This document shows, piece by piece, positions 52,506 to 61,785 of a stretch of DNA of 64,000 bases. The notes below the pieces were generated by a model. That model was not told the origin of the DNA and ran no database searches. It saw only the letters and a list, made by a program, of their open reading frames with translations. How positions within the stretch are numbered: the stretch's first letter is position 1; the number at the start of each line of letters is the position of its first letter. A program made the translations under genes and the position numbers. This stretch comes from Eubacterium saphenum ATCC 49989 (GTDB lineage Bacteria; Bacillota; Clostridia; Peptostreptococcales; Anaerovoracaceae), in contig GG688422.1 in assembly GCA_000161975.1 (NCBI GenBank), positions 304,324-368,323 on the forward strand. Direction: 5' to 3'.

Positions 52506-53291
52506 TTACCTCTCAGCCTCTTTAGATATTTTATTCTTTTCCTTAGAATTTGCCCTTCCTTCACTTCTATGTTTCCTAATTGCACCAATAACTGATTCCT
52601 TTTTCTTTTCAGTTTTACCCTTACCAAGATAATCATTCATATTGTTTTTTAAATGCTCCAATTCATCACACTGTGCTACTAATAAATTATGTCTCTTTGC
52701 AATCACCCCTTGTTTAACCTGTAATTCTATGAAACGCTCATTTAATTTCCTGAAAAGATTTTTATCTGATTTTGTTTTCAATTTCTCCAACACCACATGT
52801 CTCAAGTGTGGAAATTGCTTCAAAAAAATATCTATTTCCTCATATGATTTCTGATAGGCTTCTACATCTTTTCGGTTCATCACCATATAAATTTTGTCAT
52901 TCGGATTTTTGCGATAACCCTCATAATGTTCTTTTTTACTTATGCAGATTTGAATATGCTTTACTACTTTTTTTATCCTTTTTTGCTCCCATGACAGTTT
53001 ATCAATCTCTCGCTTCAAGTCATTTTTTTCAACGGAAAGTCTGCTAATGCCACGCTCCAATTCTTCCATTGATTTAAAGCCCTTATTTCTGATCTCAACA
53101 AGCGTAGAAGCCGCTGTTTTAATATTATGCTTTGTCGCCCAATGCTCATATCCTTTGCTTAACTTGGCTTTTTCCTTATTCTTGATATCAATTATATTGC
53201 CAAGTTCTTTGTCTTTATTCAGGATTCTATCTTTGATTCTTTCCTCAGTGTAATTAACTCCTATGAGCTTTGTAATTTGATTTGGATTCGT
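52506..53291 (-). pseudogene. C-terminal fragment of a mobilisation relaxase
   Basis: 261 codons without a start at the upstream end: open from a TAG at 53292-53294. It reads TNPNQITKLIGVNYTEERI, then KGYEHWATKHNIKTAASTLVEI and IYMVMNRKDVEAYQKSYEEID, with a lysine-rich coiled C-terminus, as in the C-terminal region of MobA/VirD2-type relaxases of Firmicute mobilisable elements. The catalytic N-terminal tyrosine domain is gone. An internal ATG at 53069 gives a 187-residue ORF but is unlikely to be a true start. Confidence 0.7.
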
Positions 53292-53595
53292 CTAATTATG
53301 CCTTACTTGAGCGAAAAACTCTCTTAACTTTTTTCTAAAAGCTTCGAAAAAATATATACTGATTATTTCCTATAACTAAAAATAGTAAATTTTTCCCGCT
53401 CCAGTACCACTAAATATCTCCTATACTTTTATATTAAAATTTGAAATTCGTCGTTAACACTTACTCGCTATCTCCCATATTCAGCAATATAAATTTCACT
53501 CATACTTTTTCCTTATTGCAGAATCCTCATACACAAACTCAGGGAAACATAATAGTCTCAACAAAATACAAGCATACTAAAATTATTTTTTTATA
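53292..53595. other. 304-base AT-rich gap, probable junction
   Basis: Separates the broken relaxase from the helicase-nuclease gene. No ORF with a ribosome site, no RNA gene and no clear repeat were found. The missing 5' part of the relaxase is not present here, so a deletion or insertion end must lie within or at the edge of this stretch. Confidence 0.5.
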
Positions 53596-56328
53596 TTATA
53601 CATCGTTTTTATAACCTAACAACTTGTCTAAGTGTTCTTTAAGCTTCTCTTTTTCGCTATCACCATTTGTTGCAAATCTTAACAATGGAATTTCAAGCTT
53701 TTCTAATATATTATTTTTCAATAAATCTCTAGTAGCTTGTTTCGTGCCTTTTTTATGATATTTATATCCATCTACTTCAACTGCTAATACCGGCTTTTTA
53801 CTTATTTTATTAGATATAAGAAAGTCCAAATGTGTTGCTGGATTTTTAGCGTAACTGATTTCTTCCTTCTTTAAAACATTATAATTTTTAATTAGCATAT
53901 TTAATTGATAATTACAAATGACATCCAAGTTCGAATACTTGTCATTCGAAATAATTTCATTTATCAATAAATACATAAGTTTCTCCGAATCATATTTAAA
54001 ATTTTTTTTGCATTTCTGCAGATACAATATCCTCTCTTCCGTATACTGCTTATAAAGATAATCAAAGATAGAATGAATCTTACTATCTACAACCTTAAAT
54101 CCATTATATTGAATATAATCTATTAAATCTGTTGTATTACGATTAGCACATTGTCCATTGCCATTTACAACCAATATTAATTTCTTTTTTGCTCTTGATA
54201 TTGCAACATTAATTAAATATGAATTATCTACGAAGTCAGAAATATTATTATCCACCATTGACATAATAATATTTTCTTTCTCTCTCCCTTGAAACTTATG
54301 CACTGTAGCAGCAGAAAAATCACAAATCTGATTATTTAACCCATTAACTTGCTCTTTATATGGAGCTACTATTCCAGTCTCTTCCGTAATTAAGTTTTTT
54401 TCGCAAATAATTTCATTAATAACTGATATTTCACGTTGGTTATACTGATTACGGGCATGATTGCCTTTTACCGTTTTTACTACTGATAAAACATCCTCTT
54501 CCCCACTATCTGTCGTCATTATAATTAATTTTCCTTTATAGAATTTTTGATTGCAAAAATTAATTATTTTCGGGTGACATCTGTAGTGCTCACGCAACTG
54601 TGTTCGTACTGCATTAGGTATTGCATCCAAAACTGATTGTAAAAAACTTTTTGTGTATTGATATGCATCATTAATGTTGAATCTTTTGAATATATCTTCA
54701 GCTTGCTTCTTAATATTTTCCGTAACAACATTCTGAAGTTGCTTTGTATCTCCAACAATAACAACATTCTTCGCTCCAAAAATTGCCAGCGCACCGGTAG
54801 CAATGTCAACCTGAGATGCCTCATCCATAATAAGATAATCATAAATTATATTTGGATTCAAGCTATTTCTGGATGAGAATGTAGTACTCAATATAACTGG
54901 ATATTCATTCAAAACATCATGTGAATTCTGCCATAAATCATCTGTAGTAAATATTTCCCGTTCTTTACCATTTGCATATTTTGTTGATAATTTATTTTTT
55001 AATATATGCATAGACTGTTCACATAATTCTTCAATCGGGTTTTTATCAGCACTTTTTAAATACTGCTCAATTTCTGCAATTTTTTCAGAAATTTCAATTT
55101 CTTTTTTTTTATAATACGTGTTTTGTAAAAGTGGGATTATTTTTGAAATATCCTGCTTGCAAATCATCCAGCTTGCAATACCATATTTTAATAATGCTTT
55201 TATTTTAAACCAAAACCCTATCGATTTCTTTTCTTCCCAAGTTAACTGATATTCGTTACAAAATGCCAATAAATGTTTTGACGATAATTTGTTTAACTTT
55301 TTACTCTCAGTGCTAATATCCAAGTCTTTAATACATTCACTAAAATGTTTATACTCAATTTTCATTTGTGAAAGTTCTTGCTTTAAAGACGCCAATTCTT
55401 CCTGCTTTTCAAAAAATTTTTTTAAATTCTCAGACTGTTTTTTTATTTTATTTTTAAAAGTATATATGTTGTTTTTAATTTTCCAAGATGAAAAATTCGG
55501 ATAACTCTCTTGCTGAGCATTAACAAATGATTCTTTATTTTCCTTATTTCCAAGCTTAGCCACAATAAAATTCAAATTATACTTTGACGAAGATAGTTTA
55601 TCGTATATATTGTCAAGTGCTGAATTATTATTTGATACTATCTGTACAGTTTTACCTTGCATTAAAACATTGGCAATAATATTCAATATCGTTTGTGTCT
55701 TGCCGGTTCCAGGTGGACCTTCTATAACACTTATCTGGTTTTCCATAGCGTTCTTTACAGCCTTATATTGGCTATTATTACAACCAAAAGGAAAAATTGG
55801 AACGTAATCATTCTCTGTTGTACCCCTCATACAACATGGATTTAGATATACAGCTAACGCAGTATCTTCTCCCACATATGTCATATTTTCATATACCTTG
55901 CCTAATACGGAATCCCCCGTGCTTTCATCCTTTATATCACTTAGTTTTGCAACTTCCTTTAAATAGCTAAAAACATCCGAGGCTCCGTTATGATCAAGAC
56001 AAGACTTAACAATATCTAAATCCTTACCGCAATAAGTACCCTCTTTACCACTATTGAAAGTAATATGATAATATGTCTCATTCGTCGCTTCAAATTTATG
56101 TATGTATTTAATATCATTAAATTCTTTCTTGTTCTTGCTGATGCGATACATGGTAGGATCTAAATCTTTCGGTTCAGTTAGTTTTTTTATTCTATCAAGT
56201 TGATATGAATATGTTTTTTCAACATTATTAGTAAAACTAACATCCCACATATTAGTATTTGAATTATATTCACAAGAATGTATATCATCTGTCTTTATTT
56301 CACCATCAATTATAATCACACAATTCAT
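53596..56328 (-). CDS. SF1 helicase with C-terminal DUF2726-like nuclease domain
   Basis: 910 residues. About 200 N-terminal residues have no known fold. Then a Upf1-like SF1B motor: Walker A EGPPGTGKTQT (203-213), QIVSNNNSALDNI (motif Ia), IMDEASQVD (motif II), VIVGDTKQLQNV (motif III), HYRCHPKIINFCN (motif IV), TVHKFQGREKENII (motif V) and VAISRAKKKLILV (motif VI). A coiled-coil insert lies between Ia and II. The last 90 residues (HLDFLISNK, AVEVDGYKYH) fit a DUF2726/vsr-type PD-(D/E)xK nuclease. Such fusions are common in defence islands. It is monocistronic and flanked by core guaA. Confidence 0.8.
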   Translation of the reverse strand: MNCVIIIDGEIKTDDIHSCEYNSNTNMWDVSFTNNVEKTYSYQLDRIKKLTEPKDLDPTMYRISKNKKEFNDIKYIHKFEATNETYYHITFNSGKEGTYCGKDLDIVKSCLDHNGASDVFSYLKEVAKLSDIKDESTGDSVLGKVYENMTYVGEDTALAVYLNPCCMRGTTENDYVPIFPFGCNNSQYKAVKNAMENQISVIEGPPGTGKTQTILNIIANVLMQGKTVQIVSNNNSALDNIYDKLSSSKYNLNFIVAKLGNKENKESFVNAQQESYPNFSSWKIKNNIYTFKNKIKKQSENLKKFFEKQEELASLKQELSQMKIEYKHFSECIKDLDISTESKKLNKLSSKHLLAFCNEYQLTWEEKKSIGFWFKIKALLKYGIASWMICKQDISKIIPLLQNTYYKKKEIEISEKIAEIEQYLKSADKNPIEELCEQSMHILKNKLSTKYANGKEREIFTTDDLWQNSHDVLNEYPVILSTTFSSRNSLNPNIIYDYLIMDEASQVDIATGALAIFGAKNVVIVGDTKQLQNVVTENIKKQAEDIFKRFNINDAYQYTKSFLQSVLDAIPNAVRTQLREHYRCHPKIINFCNQKFYKGKLIIMTTDSGEEDVLSVVKTVKGNHARNQYNQREISVINEIICEKNLITEETGIVAPYKEQVNGLNNQICDFSAATVHKFQGREKENIIMSMVDNNISDFVDNSYLINVAISRAKKKLILVVNGNGQCANRNTTDLIDYIQYNGFKVVDSKIHSIFDYLYKQYTEERILYLQKCKKNFKYDSEKLMYLLINEIISNDKYSNLDVICNYQLNMLIKNYNVLKKEEISYAKNPATHLDFLISNKISKKPVLAVEVDGYKYHKKGTKQATRDLLKNNILEKLEIPLLRFATNGDSEKEKLKEHLDKLLGYKNDV

Positions 56329-56408
56329 CTTATCCGTACTACCTTTAGAATTTTAAATTTGAAATAACATTAACAAATAAGTCTCTATTAATTTTAGCAA
56401 ACTGCCTC

Positions 56409-57389
56409 CTACTCAAACTCTATCGTTGCAGGGGGTTTTGGTGTTAAGTCGTAAAGGACACGATTGAGTCCTGAAACTTCCGATGTAATGCGGTTTACCA
56501 ATCTTTTTAATAATTCGTATGGTAGTTCCTCTATCGTGGCTTCCATGGCATCTTTTGTGTTTACTGCACGGATTATTGCAGGCCATTCATAGGTTCTTTT
56601 GCCGTTTGTTATTCCGGTTGTTTTAAAATCCGGAACTACAACAAAGTACTGCCATACTTTGCCGGAAAGTCCTGCTTTTTCAAATTCCTCACGAAGGATT
56701 GCATCGGCTTCACGTAGCGCATCTAAGCGATTTCTTGTGATGGCACCTGTGCATCTTACTCCAAGACCGGGACCCGGGAAAGGCTGCCTGCTTACCATAG
56801 CATCAGGAAGCCCCAATGCTTTGCCTACAACACGCACTTCGTCTTTATAAAGAAGCCTTATGGGCTCTACAAGTTCAAATTTTAAATCTTCCGGAAGTCC
56901 ACCGACATTATGATGAGCTTTGATGCCGTCGCTTTCCAATATATCAGGATATATGGTGCCCTGTCCTAAAAATTTAATGCCCTCATGCTTTCTGGCTTCC
57001 TCTGCAAAAACCTCTATAAATTCGCTACCTATTATTTTTCTTTTCTGCTCAGGGTCTTCAATTCCTTTAAGTTTATCTAAGAACCTATCCGTTTCATCAA
57101 GATAGATCAAATCCGCCTTAAACTTATCCTTAAAGACGCTGATTACCTGCTCTGATTCTCCCTTTCTCATAAGTCCGTGGTTTACATGTACCCCAATCAA
57201 CTGGTCGCCCACAGCTTTTATTAAAAGCGCCGCAACCACAGAAGAATCAACGCCTCCCGACAATGCAAGCAATACCCTATCGCTTCCTATCTGAGCTCTT
57301 AATTCACCTATTTGCTCTTCTATAAAAATTTTAGCTGCTTCTTCATTGTCTATTCTCTTCATTGTTTCCGGTCTGGTATTATTTTTCAT
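56409..57389 (-). CDS. guaA: GMP synthase, ATP-pyrophosphatase subunit only
   Basis: 326 residues covering the PP-ATPase and dimerisation domains of GMP synthetase: ALSGGVDSSVVAAL, GVHVNHGLMRKGES, GQGTIYPDILES, RQPFPGPGLGVR and the closing KPPATIEFE. The roughly 190-residue N-terminal glutaminase domain of standard bacterial GuaA is absent, so the enzyme either uses ammonia or needs a separate glutaminase protein, as in archaea. No such gene is in the window. ATG 57389 has AGGAG. guaB lies 20 bases upstream. Confidence 0.93.
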   Translation of the reverse strand: MKNNTRPETMKRIDNEEAAKIFIEEQIGELRAQIGSDRVLLALSGGVDSSVVAALLIKAVGDQLIGVHVNHGLMRKGESEQVISVFKDKFKADLIYLDETDRFLDKLKGIEDPEQKRKIIGSEFIEVFAEEARKHEGIKFLGQGTIYPDILESDGIKAHHNVGGLPEDLKFELVEPIRLLYKDEVRVVGKALGLPDAMVSRQPFPGPGLGVRCTGAITRNRLDALREADAILREEFEKAGLSGKVWQYFVVVPDFKTTGITNGKRTYEWPAIIRAVNTKDAMEATIEELPYELLKRLVNRITSEVSGLNRVLYDLTPKPPATIEFE

Positions 57390-57409
57390 AAAATTACTCC
57401 TATTCACAA

Positions 57410-58918
57410 TTAATTGTTTACCTGTCCCGATCTATCTTTGAGTATTACGTCGTGAGCTCCGCCTTCCACTATGCTGGTAGCGGAAACTATCGTAAGTTTC
57501 GCATTTTCTCTAAACGCCTTTATCGTAACGGAGCCGCAATTACACATCGTGGACTTTACCTTTGCAAGCGACTGCTGAACATTATCGCTGAGCTTGCCTG
57601 CATATGGGACGTACGAATCCACGCCTTCTTCGAAACTGAGCTTCTTGTCTCCGCCTAAATCATAACGCTGCCAGTTCCTTGCCCTTGCAGAACCTTCTCC
57701 CCAATATTCCTTTACATAATTACCGTTCAAAGTAACCTTAGCCGATGGAGACTCGTCAAATCTTGCAAAATACCTGCCGAGCATCAGAAAATCAGCGCCC
57801 ATCGCAAGCGCCAAAGTCATGTGATAATCGTAAACTATGCCTCCATCCGAACAAATAGGTATGTACACGCCGTTTTTTTCATAATATTCATCCCTTGCTT
57901 TAGCTACATCTATTAATGCGCTGGCCTGACCTCTTCCTATACCTTTTTGCTCGCGAGTGATGCATATAGAACCTCCCCCGATGCCCACTTTGACAAAGTC
58001 CGCTCCGGCATCTGCAAGAAAGTTAAACCCTTCACCGTCTATGACATTTCCCGCACCGATCTTTACACCATCTCCATAATTCTTTCTTACAAAATCAAGT
58101 GTCCTCTCCTGCCACTGGCTGTACCCTTCCGATGAGTCTATACAAAGAACGTCTGCACCTACATCTACAAGAGCCGGAATCCTCTCCTCATAATCTCTGG
58201 TATTTACGCCGGCACCTACGATATATCTCTTATCCTCGTCTAAAATCTCATTAGGATTTGCCTTATGTGAATCATAGTCCTTTCTAAACACGAAGTGCGT
58301 GAGCCTTCCCGCCTCATCAATAATTGGAAGAGCATTGAGCTTATGGTCCCACAGCATATCATTTGCTTCTGAAAGTGAAATACCGCTTTTTGCGCATATG
58401 AGCTTTTCAAATGGAGTCATGAACTCCGAAACTTTAGTGTCCATCTTCATCCTGGACACCCTATAATCTCTACTGGTCACAAGACCGAGCATTTTACCTG
58501 CAGCCGTTCCGTCCTCCGTTACGGCAATGGTTGAATGTCCATTTTTCTTCTTAAGCTCCACTATATCCCTTAGCGTTTGGTCGGGTCTAACATTAGAATC
58601 GCTCGTCACAAACCCCGCCTTGTGCGACTTCACATTTTTCACCATATTCGCCTGTGATTCAATGGGTTGAGAGCCGTATATAAAAGAAATCCCGCCTTCT
58701 TTTGCAAGAGCAATAGCGAGATCTTCTCCTGACACTGCCTGCATTATTGCAGATGTCATCGGTATATTCATGGATAATGATGCTTCTCTTCCCTTTTCGT
58801 ACTTTACGACAGGTGTTTTTAAAACTACATTGCTTACTGTACAACCTGTCTGCGAATAGCCCGGGATCAATAAATATTCATTAAAAGTCCTTGACGGTTC
58901 TTTCAAAATTTTTGCCAT
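57410..58918 (-). CDS. guaB: IMP dehydrogenase
   Basis: 502-residue enzyme that makes XMP from IMP with NAD+. Tandem CBS domains lie at about 95-215. The catalytic loop Cys is in GIGGGSICITREQKGIGRG, and the phosphate-binding SDGGIVYDYH is present. The C-terminal flap keeps YVPYAGKLSD. Together with guaA it makes the last two steps to GMP. Confidence 0.95.
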   Translation of the reverse strand: MAKILKEPSRTFNEYLLIPGYSQTGCTVSNVVLKTPVVKYEKGREASLSMNIPMTSAIMQAVSGEDLAIALAKEGGISFIYGSQPIESQANMVKNVKSHKAGFVTSDSNVRPDQTLRDIVELKKKNGHSTIAVTEDGTAAGKMLGLVTSRDYRVSRMKMDTKVSEFMTPFEKLICAKSGISLSEANDMLWDHKLNALPIIDEAGRLTHFVFRKDYDSHKANPNEILDEDKRYIVGAGVNTRDYEERIPALVDVGADVLCIDSSEGYSQWQERTLDFVRKNYGDGVKIGAGNVIDGEGFNFLADAGADFVKVGIGGGSICITREQKGIGRGQASALIDVAKARDEYYEKNGVYIPICSDGGIVYDYHMTLALAMGADFLMLGRYFARFDESPSAKVTLNGNYVKEYWGEGSARARNWQRYDLGGDKKLSFEEGVDSYVPYAGKLSDNVQQSLAKVKSTMCNCGSVTIKAFRENAKLTIVSATSIVEGGAHDVILKDRSGQVNN

Positions 58919-58995
58919 ATTTCACCTCCTACGCTGTAAGTTTCTATGAGTATCATTTTATCATAAATATGGCCGTCTAAATTAATATTTTCTGC

Positions 58996-59592
58996 CTACA
59001 TTTCCTCCCTTTTATCTATCGCATTTTGCATTGTCATCGCATCTATATAGTCGAATTTTCCCCCTACCGGAATGCCCTTAGCTATCCTCGTAGCCTTGAT
59101 ACCCAGCTTTTCCAATTCCTTTGCAATATAATTTGCGGTGGCCTCGCCCTCAATCGTTACGCTCGTAGCAAGGATCACTTCCTTTACATCGTACTTTACT
59201 ACTCTGCTTAAAAGTGTATCTATTCTTAAATGATCCGGCCCTATACCGTCGAGAGGAGAAATCACTCCGCCCAGCACATGATACCTTCCCCTATAATTTT
59301 TAAGCTTTTCCATAGCCACTATATCTATGGTGTTTTCAACAACGCAAATCACATCATCGTTTCTGAGAGGGTCACTGCAAAAAAGACATTTGCCATTGTC
59401 CGTAAGACATCCACAGGTGTCGCAAGGTTTTAGATTGTTCACAGCCTCTTCTATAGCCCTAGATATACTGAGCGCTTTATTGTCTTCCATGTCGGTTATA
59501 AAAATCGCAAGCCTTTGCGCTGTTTTTCTGCCGATACCGGGAAGCCTTGAAAGCTCTGTAATCAAATTTTCAAAATATACGGGAAATTGCAT
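58996..59592 (-). CDS. recR: Recombination protein RecR
   Basis: 198 residues. HhH motif at the N-terminus (LSRLPGIGRKTAQRLA), zinc finger CDTCGCLTDNGKCLFC, and TOPRIM domain starting VICVVENTIDIVAMEK. Works with RecF/RecO in loading RecA. Its ATG overlaps the ybaB stop as TAATG. Confidence 0.96.
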   Translation of the reverse strand: MQFPVYFENLITELSRLPGIGRKTAQRLAIFITDMEDNKALSISRAIEEAVNNLKPCDTCGCLTDNGKCLFCSDPLRNDDVICVVENTIDIVAMEKLKNYRGRYHVLGGVISPLDGIGPDHLRIDTLLSRVVKYDVKEVILATSVTIEGEATANYIAKELEKLGIKATRIAKGIPVGGKFDYIDAMTMQNAIDKREEM

Positions 59593-59948
59593 TACATCAT
59601 CCCGGGGATTTCAATGCCGCTCGTAATGTCTTCCATTGCCTTGCTTGATGCTTCTTCTATCTGACGAATCCCTTCATTGACAGCAGCCATTACCAAATCT
59701 TCCAGCATTTCTACATCTTCAGGATCGACGATATCTTTATCTATATTTAGCGAAACTACTTCCTTCTTACCATTTACTTTAACCTTGACTGCGCCGCCTC
59801 CTGCGCTCGTTTCAAGCTCCATGGCATCTATATTCTTTTGCGCTTCATTCATCTTCTCCTGCATTGCGCCGAGCTTTTGCATCTGCTCCGCCATGGCTTT
59901 ACCGCCTTGTTTTCTAGGCTTCTTATGCGCTCTCATTCCTCTTCCCAT
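59592..59948 (-). CDS. ybaB: YbaB/EbfC nucleoid-associated protein
   Basis: 118-residue DNA-binding protein. The conserved stretch is LGAMQEKMNEAQKNIDAMEL followed by SAGGGAVKVKVNGKKEVVSL. ATG 59948 has GGAGGAG and follows the dnaX stop directly. The basic N-terminal 18 residues are an extension over the family core. Standard dnaX-ybaB-recR operon. Confidence 0.94.
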   Translation of the reverse strand: MGRGMRAHKKPRKQGGKAMAEQMQKLGAMQEKMNEAQKNIDAMELETSAGGGAVKVKVNGKKEVVSLNIDKDIVDPEDVEMLEDLVMAAVNEGIRQIEEASSKAMEDITSGIEIPGMM

Positions 59949-61370
59949 TTACTCCTCCTCTACTACATCTATATTATAAACTTCTTTCATAACATCCTTT
60001 ATATCTCGCTTCTTAGTTTTTTCTTCCTTTTTACCCGTAAGCTTGTCAATCGAAATTGAAAGCCCTGATAGCTCGTCACTTTCAAAGATAAATTCGTTAT
60101 TCTCAGTAGTTGTATCTTTTTCACTTTTCCCTTGCGCCATACCTTCTTGGGATTTAGCCACCGGCGCTGAGGTTTCAGCAGGAGTTACAGGCATTTCATC
60201 GTTTGTGTTTTTTCCCACATTACTGCTTTTTTTAATGCCTGAAGGTTTAGTCTCTTCTTTTTTTATACTTTTATCCGGTGAAAGGCAATTGCTTACCTTT
60301 ATAAGTCCTGCTTCTATCAATATTCTAGGATAGGAAGCTCCCTTTGAAAGATCAATAATGCGAACTATTTCAAATATTGCCCTCTCAATAAAATCCATAC
60401 TGACTCCGCTTGCTTGCCGCTTAAGTTCATTAATATCATCACTGTGCATGTTTATAAGCGCATCCAGCTCGCCGGAAACCTTAGCCAGCATCATGTTTCT
60501 AAGATAAATCAAAAGATCATTTAAAAACTGTTTTTCATCCTTTCCATCATCAAATGCATTATTACAGGTGACTATCGCCTTTTCAAGATCATTTGATAGC
60601 ACGCCATCCATTATCTCGATTATCTTCCCATCACCCACGGCATGCAAGCTTTCAAGCACATCTTCCCTTGTGATGATCCCTTCATCTATAGCCATAACCT
60701 GCTCCAAGATACTAAGTGCATCCCTAAGCGATCCTTCTGCGTTTACTGCAATCAACTTAAGCGCATCCTCTTCTATTTCCCTGCTGCATGATTCACATAC
60801 AAAGCCTAAACGCTTTACTAAGTCCGATTCGGTTATCCTTCTTAAGTCAAACCTCATGCATCTGGATAAGATCGTCTTGGGTATCTTATTTGGATCTGTT
60901 GTTGCAAAAATGAAGATCACATGCGAAGGTGGCTCTTCAAGTGTCTTAAGAAGTGCATTGAATGCTCCTTGAGATAACATATGTACTTCATCTATTATAT
61001 ATACCTTTTTTTCAGCAACTGACGGTGGGTATGCAACTGTATCTATCAGCTCTCTAACGTCATCAACTCCGTTATTTGAAGCCGCATCTATTTCTATGAC
61101 ATCCATATGCGATTCTTCGGTAATTGACCTGCAATTCTCACATGCGCCACACGGTTTTTTCTGAGGATCAAGGCAATTTACAGCCTTTGCCATGAGCCTT
61201 GCCAAGGTTGTCTTTCCTGTTCCTCTTATACCGCACAAAAGATATGCATGAGAAACGCTACCTGCCTTCAACTGATTTAAAAATACCTTTATAATATTTT
61301 CCTGACCGATTACTTCATCAAAGGTGTTTGGTCTAAATCTTGTATATAAAGCGTTAGATTTACCTTGCAT
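59949..61370 (-). CDS. dnaX: DNA polymerase III gamma/tau subunit
   Basis: 473 residues from ATG 61370 (MQGKSNALYTRFRPNTFDEVIGQE split here only by position), preceded by AAGGACGG. Clamp-loader ATPase: CGIRGTGKTTLARL, zinc cysteines in CGACENCRS, DEVHMLSQGAFN, and LSRCMRFDLR. The C-terminal tail is long and charged. The upstream in-frame extension to 61490 is rejected because it runs through the SRP RNA gene. Confidence 0.94.
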   Translation of the reverse strand: MQGKSNALYTRFRPNTFDEVIGQENIIKVFLNQLKAGSVSHAYLLCGIRGTGKTTLARLMAKAVNCLDPQKKPCGACENCRSITEESHMDVIEIDAASNNGVDDVRELIDTVAYPPSVAEKKVYIIDEVHMLSQGAFNALLKTLEEPPSHVIFIFATTDPNKIPKTILSRCMRFDLRRITESDLVKRLGFVCESCSREIEEDALKLIAVNAEGSLRDALSILEQVMAIDEGIITREDVLESLHAVGDGKIIEIMDGVLSNDLEKAIVTCNNAFDDGKDEKQFLNDLLIYLRNMMLAKVSGELDALINMHSDDINELKRQASGVSMDFIERAIFEIVRIIDLSKGASYPRILIEAGLIKVSNCLSPDKSIKKEETKPSGIKKSSNVGKNTNDEMPVTPAETSAPVAKSQEGMAQGKSEKDTTTENNEFIFESDELSGLSISIDKLTGKKEEKTKKRDIKDVMKEVYNIDVVEEE

Positions 61371-61392
61371 AATATCCGTCCTTACATAAGTA

Positions 61393-61528
61393 CATCGTTT
61401 CGAAGCCTTGCCATAAGACTGGTCTGTGGCACATACGACAATCCTCTTATTGCTGCTTCCGTCAGGACCTGACAAGGTTCGTGGTGTCATATTGCACAGG
61501 GCCTTAACAGCAAGGCCATGAAACGATG
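61393..61528 (-). ncRNA. ffs: Signal recognition particle RNA
   Basis: About 136 bases with complementary ends: CATCGTTTCATGGCCTTGC at the 5' end pairs with GCAAGGC-TTCGAAACGATG at the 3' end. The conserved apical domain reads GTCAGGTCCTGACGGAAGCA, with a TGAC tetraloop between GGTCC and GGAAGCAGC, where SRP54/Ffh binds. It is longer than the about 100-115-base Gram-negative type and shorter than Bacillus scRNA. Position just before dnaX is usual. Confidence 0.9.
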
Positions 61529-61587
61529 TCCAATCACTCTAATTAAGTGTATTTTAACATATCCTCATGTGTTATTAAAGTATAAGA

Positions 61588-61614
61588 AAAACAAAAAAGA
61601 CCCCGAAGGGTCTT
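61588..61614 (-). terminator. rRNA operon terminator
   Basis: AAGACCC-TTCG-GGGTCTT hairpin on the minus strand (61598-61614) followed by TTTTG, just after 5S rRNA. Confidence 0.85.
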
Positions 61615-61621
61615 CTTTAAT

Positions 61622-61739
<118 letters not shown>

Positions 61740-61785
61740 TAGGTGCGGATGCACCTTGAAAACTGAATAGTATCTAAAAACCATT

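Noticed and set aside
36760..56408. CRISPR arrays, integrase and attachment sites in the accessory block.
   Set aside because: No regularly spaced repeats, no intact integrase and no long terminal direct repeats were seen by eye.
59949..61370. Possible programmed frameshift in dnaX at an A7 run near 60257-60265.
   Set aside because: The run is out of the usual slippery phase and no stop-proximal hairpin is evident; the full-length tau form reads through normally.
61371..61490. Longer DnaX N-terminus beginning near 61490.
   Set aside because: Those codons are the SRP RNA gene, whose ends pair and whose apical domain is conserved.
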